This document shows positions 16,567 to 24,113 of a stretch of DNA of 33,642 nt, piece by piece. The translations under genes and the position numbers were made by a program. Within the stretch, counting starts at the first letter, position 1; each line of letters starts with the position of its first letter. Source of the stretch: Rhodocyclales bacterium RIFCSPLOWO2_02_FULL_63_24 (GTDB lineage Bacteria > Pseudomonadota > Gammaproteobacteria > Burkholderiales > Rhodocyclaceae); contig MHZX01000010.1 in NCBI GenBank assembly GCA_001828935.1, forward strand, positions 1-33,642. Reading direction: 5' to 3'. Under the pieces are notes generated by a model. That model did no database searches, was not told the DNA's origin, and was given only the letters and a program-made list of their open reading frames with translations.

Positions 16567-17379
16567 ATGTCGTTGAAGAATTTGATGGTTCACCTGGATC
16601 AAGGCGAACGCACCGCGGCCCGGCTTGAACTCGCGGTATCGCTTGCGCGCCAGCACCAGGCCCGACTGCTCGGTGTGTTCGGGCAGCGCGCCCAGGCGCA
16701 ACGGGTAGGTGTAGTGGCCTCCTGGCCCAGCCAGGAGTACGTCGAGGCGCGCGATGCCAGCCAGGCCGCCTTTGAAAAAGCCACCGCAGGTCTGCCCGAT
16801 GCCGAATGGCGCGACATCAATCGCGGCAGCGATGCCGAAGTGCTGCGCCACGTCATCGACCTGGCCCGCCACGCCGACCTGGTAGTGCTTGGCCAGCATG
16901 ACGAAAGAGTCAAAGCCTTCGCTCCGGAAGAACTGGCAATGGAGGTCATCCTCGACAGCGGCCGTCCGGTACTCATGCTTCCCTACGCAGGCACGTTCGC
17001 CGAAGTCGGCACCCATCCGCTGATTGCGTGGAACAACGCCCGCGAAGCCGCCCGCGCCCTCAACGACGCCCTGCCCCTGATCGAGAACTGCGACGAAGCC
17101 ATGGTCTTGTCATTTACCGCGCGCCACGAAGAAGGCGAATCGTGCTGCACCGAAGTGGCGCGCCATCTTGCTACCCACGGCATCAAGGCCAAGACCGAAG
17201 TGATGCTGGTGCAGGACTTCGGCATTATGGACATGCTGCTCAACCGGGTTACCGATCGCGGCGCCGACCTGCTGGTGATGGGTGCCCACGGCCATATCGG
17301 CTTCCCCTTCGTCAGCCGCGGTGCTGGTACCCGGCACATTTTGCGCCACATGACCGTGCCGGTGCTGATGTCCAATTGA
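16567..17379 (+). CDS. Tandem universal stress protein (two UspA domains)
   Basis: A 270-aa cytoplasmic protein made of two UspA folds (about residues 1-140 and 150-270). The second carries the ATP-binding loop pattern GAHGHIG followed by SRGAGTRHILR, close to the canonical G-x2-G-x9-G-(S/T). The first (VVLGQHDER) lacks it and is probably non-nucleotide-binding. GGGGAG lies 8 bases before the ATG at 16567; an in-frame GTG at 16558 overlaps that site and is not preferred. Such proteins are often induced under oxygen limitation, which would fit the neighbourhood, but no FNR-type box was found upstream. Confidence 0.9.
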   Translation: MSLKNLMVHLDQGERTAARLELAVSLARQHQARLLGVFGQRAQAQRVGVVASWPSQEYVEARDASQAAFEKATAGLPDAEWRDINRGSDAEVLRHVIDLARHADLVVLGQHDERVKAFAPEELAMEVILDSGRPVLMLPYAGTFAEVGTHPLIAWNNAREAARALNDALPLIENCDEAMVLSFTARHEEGESCCTEVARHLATHGIKAKTEVMLVQDFGIMDMLLNRVTDRGADLLVMGAHGHIGFPFVSRGAGTRHILRHMTVPVLMSN

Positions 17380-17392
17380 TCGCCGGCCCTGC

Positions 17393-17412
17393 CGGCCCGG
17401 AATTCCGGGCCG
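17393..17412. terminator. Perfect 20-bp palindrome downstream of the UspA gene
   Basis: CGGCCCGGAATTCCGGGCCG is fully self-complementary and would give an 8-bp GC stem with an AATT loop, 13 bases after the uspA stop. There is no U-tract, so it may be a weak terminator, an mRNA-stabilising hairpin or a protein site. Confidence 0.45.
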
Positions 17413-17445
17413 TGATAGAGCCTGCCTCTTGTATTGCGAAAAAAC

Positions 17446-17859
17446 ATGCCATTGAAATCACTATCGTATCCTCAGGTTGCGCTCGACTTCATGAATCGCG
17501 ACCATGCCGAATTCCTTGCCTTGCGCGACCAATTGCTCGACCTGCTTGCGGCCCAGACCACCGGCGGCAAGCTGGACGACTTGCTCGACGAACTGCTCGA
17601 ACATACCCGCAAGCACTTCGCCGAGGAAGAAAAGCAGATGCGGGAAACCGGATTCCCGCCTTACCCGGTGCATAAGGGCGAGCACGAGCGGGTGCTCGCC
17701 GAGATGTCGGCGCGGATCGAACGCTGGCGCCACGGGCGCGATACCGCAGCGCTACGCGACTGGATCGATCAGGCAGTTGGTGATTGGTTCGTCAACCATG
17801 TCGGCACCATGGATGCCATCTCCGCGGAATTCATCGCCATGAGGCAACGGGGGAGATAA
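17446..17859 (+). CDS. Bacteriohemerythrin (non-heme diiron O2-binding protein)
   Basis: A 137-aa four-helix protein with the hemerythrin ligand set visible in order: DHAEF (helix A His), HTRKHFAEEE (His, His, Glu), HKGEHERV (two His) and NHVGTMD (His and Asp). Length is typical for single-domain bacteriohemerythrin. It would bind O2 reversibly, for oxygen sensing, storage or scavenging in an organism that switches to anaerobic respiration. The ATG at 17446 is chosen over an in-frame TTG at 17434; no strong ribosome-binding site is evident for either. Confidence 0.9.
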   Translation: MPLKSLSYPQVALDFMNRDHAEFLALRDQLLDLLAAQTTGGKLDDLLDELLEHTRKHFAEEEKQMRETGFPPYPVHKGEHERVLAEMSARIERWRHGRDTAALRDWIDQAVGDWFVNHVGTMDAISAEFIAMRQRGR

Positions 17860-17995
17860 ACATGCACCTGGTTGCGACGAACTAGCCGCCTTGGCGCATT
17901 CAAAATGAATCTTGCAAACACCGAATATGCGTATGCTCTGCGAATTCCGGCTGCGCGGAGCGCAAGGTCCGTCGGATAGCTGAAGGGCCACCGCG

Positions 17996-19018
17996 ATGAA
18001 CCCCAAGCGCTTCCTGCTGGATTTCGAAGTCGAGAGCCACGCTTGCCTGGCTGACGGCCATAATCCGGTGCGGACGGCCGCCTCCGGCGGCGGCATCGAA
18101 CTCTTCATCTCCAACCTGAATGTAACGTCCGGGACGGACAGGCCATTGCTTTCGGTACACCTTGTCCAACCGGCCGAAAACATCGAGGCGGCCAAGGAAG
18201 CAGGAACGCAGTACCTGAAGGATTACCTCAATTACCTGTCCTTCCTTACCAACCTGCCCTGCCGCATTCACAAGCTGCTGCGGGTCGTGGACTGGACGCT
18301 CGGCATCAACCAGCGGGACTGTCATCAGTTCGAGCGTTTTCCGGGGTCGGAACTTCCCTATCCCGTGCTGGAGAAGCCGATCTTCGACAGCCTCGAAGAG
18401 TTGCTGTCGATCCCGACCACACCGGCTCACCGACGCGCCTTGAAATGGTTTTCGGCAGGCGTCAGTGCGGAGTATGCGGACGATCAATTTCAGTACTTCT
18501 GGCTGGTGGTCGAACTCATCGCGCAAATCGACAAAATAGTGGACAAGATCCATGATCAATGTGCGACCTGCCATGGACCGCTGTTTTGCCAGACCTGCAA
18601 CGAGTTCCCGACCCATCGGCCGTACCCCAAGCAGGCGATCCGGCATCTTCTGGAACAGACCATGCCGGCAGGCGCGGCCGAGTTTCTCGAACTTGCAAGC
18701 GACATCCGCAACGCCATCATGCGCGGCGATGATGTCGCGGCTATCGAGTCGGCAAAGGGAGTGGAGCTTGCCAGCGTCGTCAATACCCTGGGCGGCGTCG
18801 CACGGACGGCCCTGTTGAATATTTTGCTGCACAATCCGGAAGATCGTCGGCACATCGATCAGCTGGCGCTGCTGAAAACGACCGTGTACGCGCACCAGAG
18901 GCCGATCATGACCGCGCATCTGCTGGTCTACTCAGCCGATCCAAACGACCCGAAGCTGTCTGAAATTGCACCGTTCGGCACTTCTCTTGCCGGTCCGGAT
19001 ACACCGAAGACGAGTTAG
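17996..19018 (+). CDS. Uncharacterised 340-aa protein with a CxxC-x5-CxxC motif
   Basis: I do not recognise this family. The protein has no signal peptide or membrane segment. The N-terminal third looks beta-rich (FLLDFEVESH, GGIELFISNLNV, RPLLSVHLVQ); the rest is helical. A CATCHGPLFCQTC motif near residue 195 has two CxxC pairs separated by five residues, which suggests a zinc knuckle. One CxxC is followed by His and so reads as CXXCH, but the protein has no export signal, which argues against heme c. The helical tail (about 220-310) is preceded by THRPYPKQAIRH. Codon use matches the neighbours, so this is very probably a real gene; its role is unknown. Confidence 0.75.
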   Translation: MNPKRFLLDFEVESHACLADGHNPVRTAASGGGIELFISNLNVTSGTDRPLLSVHLVQPAENIEAAKEAGTQYLKDYLNYLSFLTNLPCRIHKLLRVVDWTLGINQRDCHQFERFPGSELPYPVLEKPIFDSLEELLSIPTTPAHRRALKWFSAGVSAEYADDQFQYFWLVVELIAQIDKIVDKIHDQCATCHGPLFCQTCNEFPTHRPYPKQAIRHLLEQTMPAGAAEFLELASDIRNAIMRGDDVAAIESAKGVELASVVNTLGGVARTALLNILLHNPEDRRHIDQLALLKTTVYAHQRPIMTAHLLVYSADPNDPKLSEIAPFGTSLAGPDTPKTS

Positions 19019-19134
19019 CGCCCAATTCGGCGGGGATCGTGCCCCGCACCGTCTGGCATCACCCATCCGGCATGTCGCGCCCACCGCAGGACTCGTCTCC
19101 TGGTCGCGCATTGCGGAACCGGAGGCACCGGTGC

Positions 19135-20448
19135 TCAGGCAAATATTCCATGCAGGAACCAGCCGCCGGGCGGACGCGGATCGCGGAAGATCCATAGCCA
19201 GCGGCCTGCGCTGTCGATTGCAATGAAGTAGTCGCGGCGAGCATCGAAACCGTCCCACCAGCCGGATTCGATGCGCTCCGGACCGGCCGCCAGTGCCAGC
19301 GGGCCCGCCTGTTGCGGGCGACCGTCGGTTTCGCGCAGCGCTTCGGGCGGATCCACCAGCCACAATGGGCGCGGCGGCATCAACGCCGCCAGTGCAGCGG
19401 GGATCGGCTGGTCAGAACTCGACCGACTCGCCAGTTCCGGGCGGTAGTCGGCATGACAGGCCAGCCCCTGCACGGCCTGCGGTCCCAGGCGGGCGACAAG
19501 GCGATCCATGAGCTCGGCCAGCGCCTCCTGCCGCTGTCCGGCGCCGTCGAACAAGACACGGCTGCGATCCTCGCGCGGCTCCGATGCCCGCGTGCGCAGG
19601 CGCAGCGCCAGCGCCGGGGCGGACAGGAGCAGCGCGTCCAGCCGCTCCTTGAGCACGCGCTCGATGCGGGAGGCGCTGTGCACCGGCGCGCTGAAGGCGA
19701 TCGGCAGGGTGGTGGCGATGCCATGGCCGTGATCGATCAGGCATTCGATTTCGCGCACCGCCGCATGCCGTGCCGCCAGCCAGCCGGCCAGGGCCGCGAT
19801 CAGGCGGCGCGCGGCGAACAGCAGCACCGGCGCCGCCTCGATCGGAGCCGGCAGCTCCAGCTCTTGGTCGAAGCGTTCGGGAAAAACAAAGCAGGTTTGC
19901 GGATCGGCGATCTCGCCCAGGGCACGCGCCAGATCGACGAGCAAGGGCTGACCGAGGCGTGCGCCGAGGCTGGCGCGCGGCAGGGTCAGCAGGTCGCCGA
20001 CGCGACGCAGGCCGCAGGCTTCGAGGCGCCGCGCCAGTGGCGGCGCCAGTTCCAGCGCGGCCAGCGGCACGCCAGCGAGTGCCGCGCGCGTGGCCGGCAG
20101 GTCGGGACAGACGGCCTCATTGGCGTTACCGTGGCCGGCCCGTGCCAGCCACAGCGCGGCCAGTGGCGTGGCGGCCACCGCCAGCTGCGCATGGACATCC
20201 ATCGCGGCGAGATCCTCGCGCACTTGGCGCAGCAGCGCCGGCAGGCCGCCGAACAGACGCAGGCTGGCGGCGATTTCGAGGCGCAGCGCCGCCGGGGCGA
20301 GATTGACATGCGGCGTGAAGCGACCGGCCCAGCAGGCCAGTGCCGGGGTGGGAAATGCCGAGCTTCGGGCCGGCGGCGCTTCAGGCGAGGACGCGGCTTC
20401 GGCGTCGGATCTCGGCTGTGTCGGGCAATGCAGTACCAGCCACAACAT
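19135..20448 (-). CDS. imuB: ImuB, inactive Y-family polymerase-like mutagenesis protein (short N-terminus)
   Basis: A 437-aa Y-family DNA polymerase homologue that acts as a hub between DnaE2-type polymerase, the beta clamp and ImuA in SOS mutagenesis. Recognisable parts are CWAGRFTPHVNLAPAALRLEIAAS, SLRLFGGL, the helix-hairpin-helix near residue 150 (LEACGLRRVGDLLTLP) and the C-terminal ImuB tail (RRDYFIAIDSAGRWLWIFRD, then WFLHGIFA). Between MLWLVLHCP and the CWAGRFTP block there are only about 30 residues, where I expect about 80-90, so part of the N-terminal palm seems deleted. It overlaps imuA by 68 bases. No dnaE2 follows; the next gene is on the other strand. Confidence 0.85.
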   Translation of the reverse strand: MLWLVLHCPTQPRSDAEAASSPEAPPARSSAFPTPALACWAGRFTPHVNLAPAALRLEIAASLRLFGGLPALLRQVREDLAAMDVHAQLAVAATPLAALWLARAGHGNANEAVCPDLPATRAALAGVPLAALELAPPLARRLEACGLRRVGDLLTLPRASLGARLGQPLLVDLARALGEIADPQTCFVFPERFDQELELPAPIEAAPVLLFAARRLIAALAGWLAARHAAVREIECLIDHGHGIATTLPIAFSAPVHSASRIERVLKERLDALLLSAPALALRLRTRASEPREDRSRVLFDGAGQRQEALAELMDRLVARLGPQAVQGLACHADYRPELASRSSSDQPIPAALAALMPPRPLWLVDPPEALRETDGRPQQAGPLALAAGPERIESGWWDGFDARRDYFIAIDSAGRWLWIFRDPRPPGGWFLHGIFA

Positions 20449-21109
20449 GGGAAATGTCCGGTGACAAACCCGCGGGACGCGCGACGTCGAGCAGGACGGC
20501 CTGTCGTGCCGGCGGCCCGCGCCGCTTCAGAATATTCACGCGCAGGTGCCCTCCCGCCGCTTGCAGCTGCAGTCGCAGGGGTGCCGGCGAGGCCTCGGCC
20601 GCAAGCCGCGCAGGACGGAAGAGAAAAGCGCCGCCGCCACCCTCACCCGCCGCCACCTGCAGGCGGCGCAGGCTGTTGGCCGGCAAAGCCCCACGAAACA
20701 GAGGATCAAGCCACAGCAGCGTCGCCGCCACACCGCCGCAGCGCAGCGTTTCGACGCCAGCCCACAGGGCATCGCGTGGCTGACGCGGAAACACCAGGCG
20801 CAGGCAGTCGAGGCGGATGCCGGCGGCGGCCCAGGCCGGCGCATGCGGACGCTGCGGTGGCGCCACCAGTACTACGATCCGGCCGGCCGCGGTCAGCGCC
20901 GCCAGTGCCGGCAACAGCAGGCCGAGCTCGCCGATGCCGTCGTGTTCCGGCAGCAGCTCGGACAGCTGCCCGCGCGGCCAGCCGCCGCCGGGCAACTCGG
21001 CATCGAGTGGGGGAAAGCCGGTAGCAAGAGTCGGCGCCGGCGCCACGGCGAAGGCATCGCCACGGCGGATGTCGCTGCGCTCCAGCACCTGGGCCAGTGC
21101 CGGGTTCAT
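20381..21109 (-). CDS. imuA: ImuA, RecA/SulA-like SOS mutagenesis protein
   Basis: A 242-aa RecA-fold protein with the ImuA opening TGFPPLDAELPGGGWPRGQLSELL. The P-loop region reads GIGELGLLLPAL, without the GKT of RecA, as is common for ImuA. It lies 7 bases after lexA and is followed by imuB with a 68-base overlap, so the three genes form one LexA-controlled transcript. ImuA2/ImuA proteins bind RecA and ImuB in the damage-induced mutasome. No strong ribosome-binding site precedes the ATG, suggesting coupling to lexA translation. Confidence 0.85.
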   Translation of the reverse strand: MNPALAQVLERSDIRRGDAFAVAPAPTLATGFPPLDAELPGGGWPRGQLSELLPEHDGIGELGLLLPALAALTAAGRIVVLVAPPQRPHAPAWAAAGIRLDCLRLVFPRQPRDALWAGVETLRCGGVAATLLWLDPLFRGALPANSLRRLQVAAGEGGGGAFLFRPARLAAEASPAPLRLQLQAAGGHLRVNILKRRGPPARQAVLLDVARPAGLSPDISHVVAGTALPDTAEIRRRSRVLA

Positions 21110-21116
21110 AGGTCAA

Positions 21117-21722
21117 TTACAAGGTCCGGCCGTCGCGGATCAAACCGACGGCAACACCCTCGATGGTGAGCGACTCCTTGCGCGTATTGACCAGGATGGG
21201 GGCGAAGTCGCGGTTCTCGGCGATCAGCTCGACCATGCTGCCGCGCCGCTTGAAGCGCTTGACGGTGACCTCGTCGCCGAGCCGGGCAATGACGATCTGG
21301 CCGTTGCTGGCGTCGCTCGTGCGATGCACGGCAAGCAGGTCACCATCGAGGATGCCGGCTTCGATCATCGACAGGCCGCGCACGCGCAGCAGAAAATCGG
21401 CCTGCGGCGTGAACAGCGCGGGATCGATGCGGATCTGGCCGAGGCGGTTTTCGATCGCCAGGATCGGACTGCCCGCAGCGACCGTGCCGATCAGCGGCAG
21501 GCCGAGTTGCTCCACCAGCCGGATGCCGCGCGCGGAACCCGGCTCCAGCGTAATCGCGCCCTTTCTCGCCAGCGCCTTCAAATGGTCTTCGGCGGCGTTG
21601 GGCGAGGCGAAGCCGAAGGCGCTGGCGATTTCGGCGCGCGTCGGCGGCACGCTGAAAACTTCCAGGCTGTTGCGGATGAAATCGAGAATTTCCCGCTGGC
21701 GGGGGGTCAGATCGTCGGCCAT
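21117..21722 (-). CDS. lexA: LexA SOS repressor
   Basis: A 201-aa repressor. Residues 1-65 form the winged HTH ([33 protein letters not shown]). The self-cleavage site is Ala83-Gly84; the catalytic pair is Ser118 (RGLSM) and Lys155 (TVKR). The start at 21722 is preferred because GGAG lies 7 bases upstream; an ATG at 21728 is only 1 base from it. It leads the imuA-imuB operon and has an SOS box directly in front, so it is autoregulated. Whether it is the main LexA or a cassette-specific paralogue cannot be told from this window. Confidence 0.93.
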   Translation of the reverse strand: MADDLTPRQREILDFIRNSLEVFSVPPTRAEIASAFGFASPNAAEDHLKALARKGAITLEPGSARGIRLVEQLGLPLIGTVAAGSPILAIENRLGQIRIDPALFTPQADFLLRVRGLSMIEAGILDGDLLAVHRTSDASNGQIVIARLGDEVTVKRFKRRGSMVELIAENRDFAPILVNTRKESLTIEGVAVGLIRDGRTL

Positions 21723-21738
21723 GGCCATGCTCCGTTAA

Positions 21739-21754
21739 CTGTTCATTCATACAG
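21739..21754 (-). promoter_or_regulatory. SOS box (LexA operator)
   Basis: On the - strand the sequence is CTGTATGAATGAACAG, a full match to CTGT-N8-ACAG, 10-16 bases before the two possible lexA starts. It should control lexA-imuA-imuB. It lies about 185 bases from the divergent secretion operon, so an effect on that operon is unlikely. Confidence 0.88.
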
Positions 21755-21938
21755 TACATTAAAGCGTAACTTCAGTAAAGGCCGATGCCGCACGGAGGGG
21801 GGCTGCGGACCATACCTGAGCGCCGGCAGCCGTTCGCATACGGTATCAAAGGCGGATATAGGTCGGAAAAATACGCATGATTGGCGGCAGCGAGTCGACC
21901 GGCAATGTGACAATAAGTCCCAGACTTGACTCGTTTTT

Positions 21939-24113
21939 ATGGATATACTGCGCTCATTCATTTTCGTTCTCGCTATCGCCTTGGCGGGTTGCGCCACCCG
22001 ACAAAATCGCTACGCCGTTCCAGTCGTTCCCCTGCCCACCCAGTTCAAGCAAGTCATGCCGGCTCCGGCGACGCTCGAATCGCACAACAACGGCGACAAG
22101 CCCAAGACCAAACCGGAAGCGCTCGCCGAAGCCCAACTCGCCGAATGGTGGCGCATGCTGGGCAGCCCGGAACTCAATGCCCTCGTCGATCGCGCGCTGG
22201 CCAACAATGCCGATCTGCGCATCGCCACGTTGCGCATCATCCAGGCCCAGGCGCGGGCCAACCAGGCCGGCGCCGACGAACGACCGGTGATCACCGCCCC
22301 CTACCAGGCCAGGGCCGAGGCACCTGAAAACGGAATCGGCTCCGTGGCGCCCGGCGAGACGCTCAAGTCGCGCCGCACCTATCAGTTGAGCCTGCGCGGC
22401 GACTGGCGTCTCGATCTCTGGGGCGAACGCAGTTCGCTGACCGAATCGACGAACATGCAGTTGTGGCGCTCGACCTACCAGCGCGAGGACACGCGGCGCC
22501 TGCTGATTACCAACACCGCCGCTACCTATGTCGAATATCTGTCGCTCAACGACCGCGTCCGCGTCGCGCGCGAGACCGAGACCGTACTGCGCAGCATGCT
22601 CGAATCGGTGCGGGCACGCATGGAGGCCGGCGACGCGACGATCACCGAGCTGGAACAGCAGCGCGCGGCCGTGTATGCCGTGCAGGCAACGATTCCGGCG
22701 CTGGAGCTGCAACGCGAGAATGCGGCAAACAGCCTGGCCCAGCTCCTTGGCGTGACGCCGACGGCACTGAGCTTGTCCGATCGCGGTCTCGATTCGCTGA
22801 ACTTTCCCGCCGTACTGCCGGGAGTGCCGGCCAACCTGCTGCTACGGCGCCCCGACGTGCGCGTGGTCGAGGCGCGCCTGCTGGCCGCCGATGCGGACAT
22901 CGACGTGGCGCGTGCGCGCCTGTTGCCCCCGCTCGATCTGACGGCACAGGTCGGTACCGGCAGCTTCGTCTTCTCGCAACTGTTCCAGTCCCATACCTTC
23001 TTCTGGAATGCCATCGCCAACCTGTCCGCCACCCTATTCGACTCGGGCAAACTCGCCAACGAGGTCGTCTTCGCCCGCGCCATGCATGAAGAATTGGTGG
23101 AGACCTACGTGCGGGTGCTCTATGCCGCAATTCGGGAAACCGAGGACGCCATCTCCTCCGTCCAGATGAACGGCCGGCGCCAGGAGGCTCAGCAATCGGC
23201 CGCGGACGCCTCGCAGCGGGCATGGGAATACAGCGTCGAGTCCTATGGCGCCGGGGCCATCGATTACCTGACGCTGCTCGACACCGAGCGGACATATCAC
23301 CGCAATCTCGACGAGTTCCACCGCATCCGCATGGAGCGGCATAAGGGTTTGGTCGCGCTGTTCAGCGCCCTCGGCGGCGGCGTACCGCGGAGCGGATCGC
23401 TACCCGACGCAGCAGCGGGGTCGCAGTCGGCAACGACCGGCGACGCTTCGGCCATCGCGGCGCCAGACGCAGCCGCACAGGCTGGCCACTCTTTCGCACC
23501 GGGACCGGCAAGCAACCAGGAATATTGGCTCGTCGAAGTGATCGGCCTGCAAGACCGCGCCGGCGTTGCGCATGTCTGGCGCGACCTGAATCTGCGCTTT
23601 CCGGAACTCATGGTCGGCCGCACGCTGCTGCCGCGCCTGCATGGCAGCGTAAGCTTCGAGGGGCAGGAGCGCGCCGCCTGGTATCGCATTCTGGTTGCGT
23701 ATTTTCCGACCCTGGATGCGGCCGAATCCTTTTGCACGCAACTGGGTGCGCAATTGCAGCGTTGCCAGGTCGTTTCGTCGCAGGCGGAACCCTTATGGGA
23801 GGCTCCGGCTGCAAACCAACTCGCGGCGACGGCAGCTGACGGCTCGCCCGACGCAACGCATGTTTCGCCTCTAGCGCCGCCGTCATCGCCCGATCTCACC
23901 GCCATACAGCCAATTCCCGCGGTCGAAAAACCGCAATCTCCGCATGCACAGTCCAGTCTTTCCCCGGCACCTGGCAGTGCGGCCGCCGTGTATGACAGCA
24001 GGCTGCGTGGTTTCGTGCTGAAGGCCGACGTTCCCACCTCGTCGGGTCTAAGCCACTGCCTGCGTCTCGAATCCAGCGATGCCGTAATCCGATGCATAAG
24101 CCATCTGCCGTAG
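21939..24113 (+). CDS. TolC/NodT-like outer-membrane efflux lipoprotein with C-terminal SPOR domain
   Basis: A 724-aa protein. The lipobox is LAGC with Cys18 after a short signal. Residues about 60-480 match the outer-membrane efflux protein fold (duplicated helical region, LLRRPDVRVVEARLLAADADIDVARARLLPPL and the YGAGAIDYLTLLDTER block). After a Pro/Ala linker, residues about 525-620 look like a SPOR domain (YWLVEVIGLQDRAGVAHVW, AAWYRILVAYF and CQVVSSQAEPLW), which normally binds denuded peptidoglycan. The tail, about 100 residues, is Pro/Ser-rich. It is the outer-membrane duct of the secretion system encoded downstream; the SPOR domain may fix it to the cell wall or septum. The gene overlaps the next by 22 bases. 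No strong ribosome-binding site is seen. Confidence 0.85.
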   Translation: MDILRSFIFVLAIALAGCATRQNRYAVPVVPLPTQFKQVMPAPATLESHNNGDKPKTKPEALAEAQLAEWWRMLGSPELNALVDRALANNADLRIATLRIIQAQARANQAGADERPVITAPYQARAEAPENGIGSVAPGETLKSRRTYQLSLRGDWRLDLWGERSSLTESTNMQLWRSTYQREDTRRLLITNTAATYVEYLSLNDRVRVARETETVLRSMLESVRARMEAGDATITELEQQRAAVYAVQATIPALELQRENAANSLAQLLGVTPTALSLSDRGLDSLNFPAVLPGVPANLLLRRPDVRVVEARLLAADADIDVARARLLPPLDLTAQVGTGSFVFSQLFQSHTFFWNAIANLSATLFDSGKLANEVVFARAMHEELVETYVRVLYAAIRETEDAISSVQMNGRRQEAQQSAADASQRAWEYSVESYGAGAIDYLTLLDTERTYHRNLDEFHRIRMERHKGLVALFSALGGGVPRSGSLPDAAAGSQSATTGDASAIAAPDAAAQAGHSFAPGPASNQEYWLVEVIGLQDRAGVAHVWRDLNLRFPELMVGRTLLPRLHGSVSFEGQERAAWYRILVAYFPTLDAAESFCTQLGAQLQRCQVVSSQAEPLWEAPAANQLAATAADGSPDATHVSPLAPPSSPDLTAIQPIPAVEKPQSPHAQSSLSPAPGSAAAVYDSRLRGFVLKADVPTSSGLSHCLRLESSDAVIRCISHLP

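Noticed and set aside
18568-18606. CXXCH (CATCH) as a heme c site in the 340-aa protein
   Set aside because: No signal peptide and the motif is part of a CxxC-x5-CxxC pattern, so a zinc site is likelier.
19312-21024. 570-codon open frame on the + strand
   Set aside because: Antisense to imuB and imuA, rich in Arg/Gln/Ala without domain signal.
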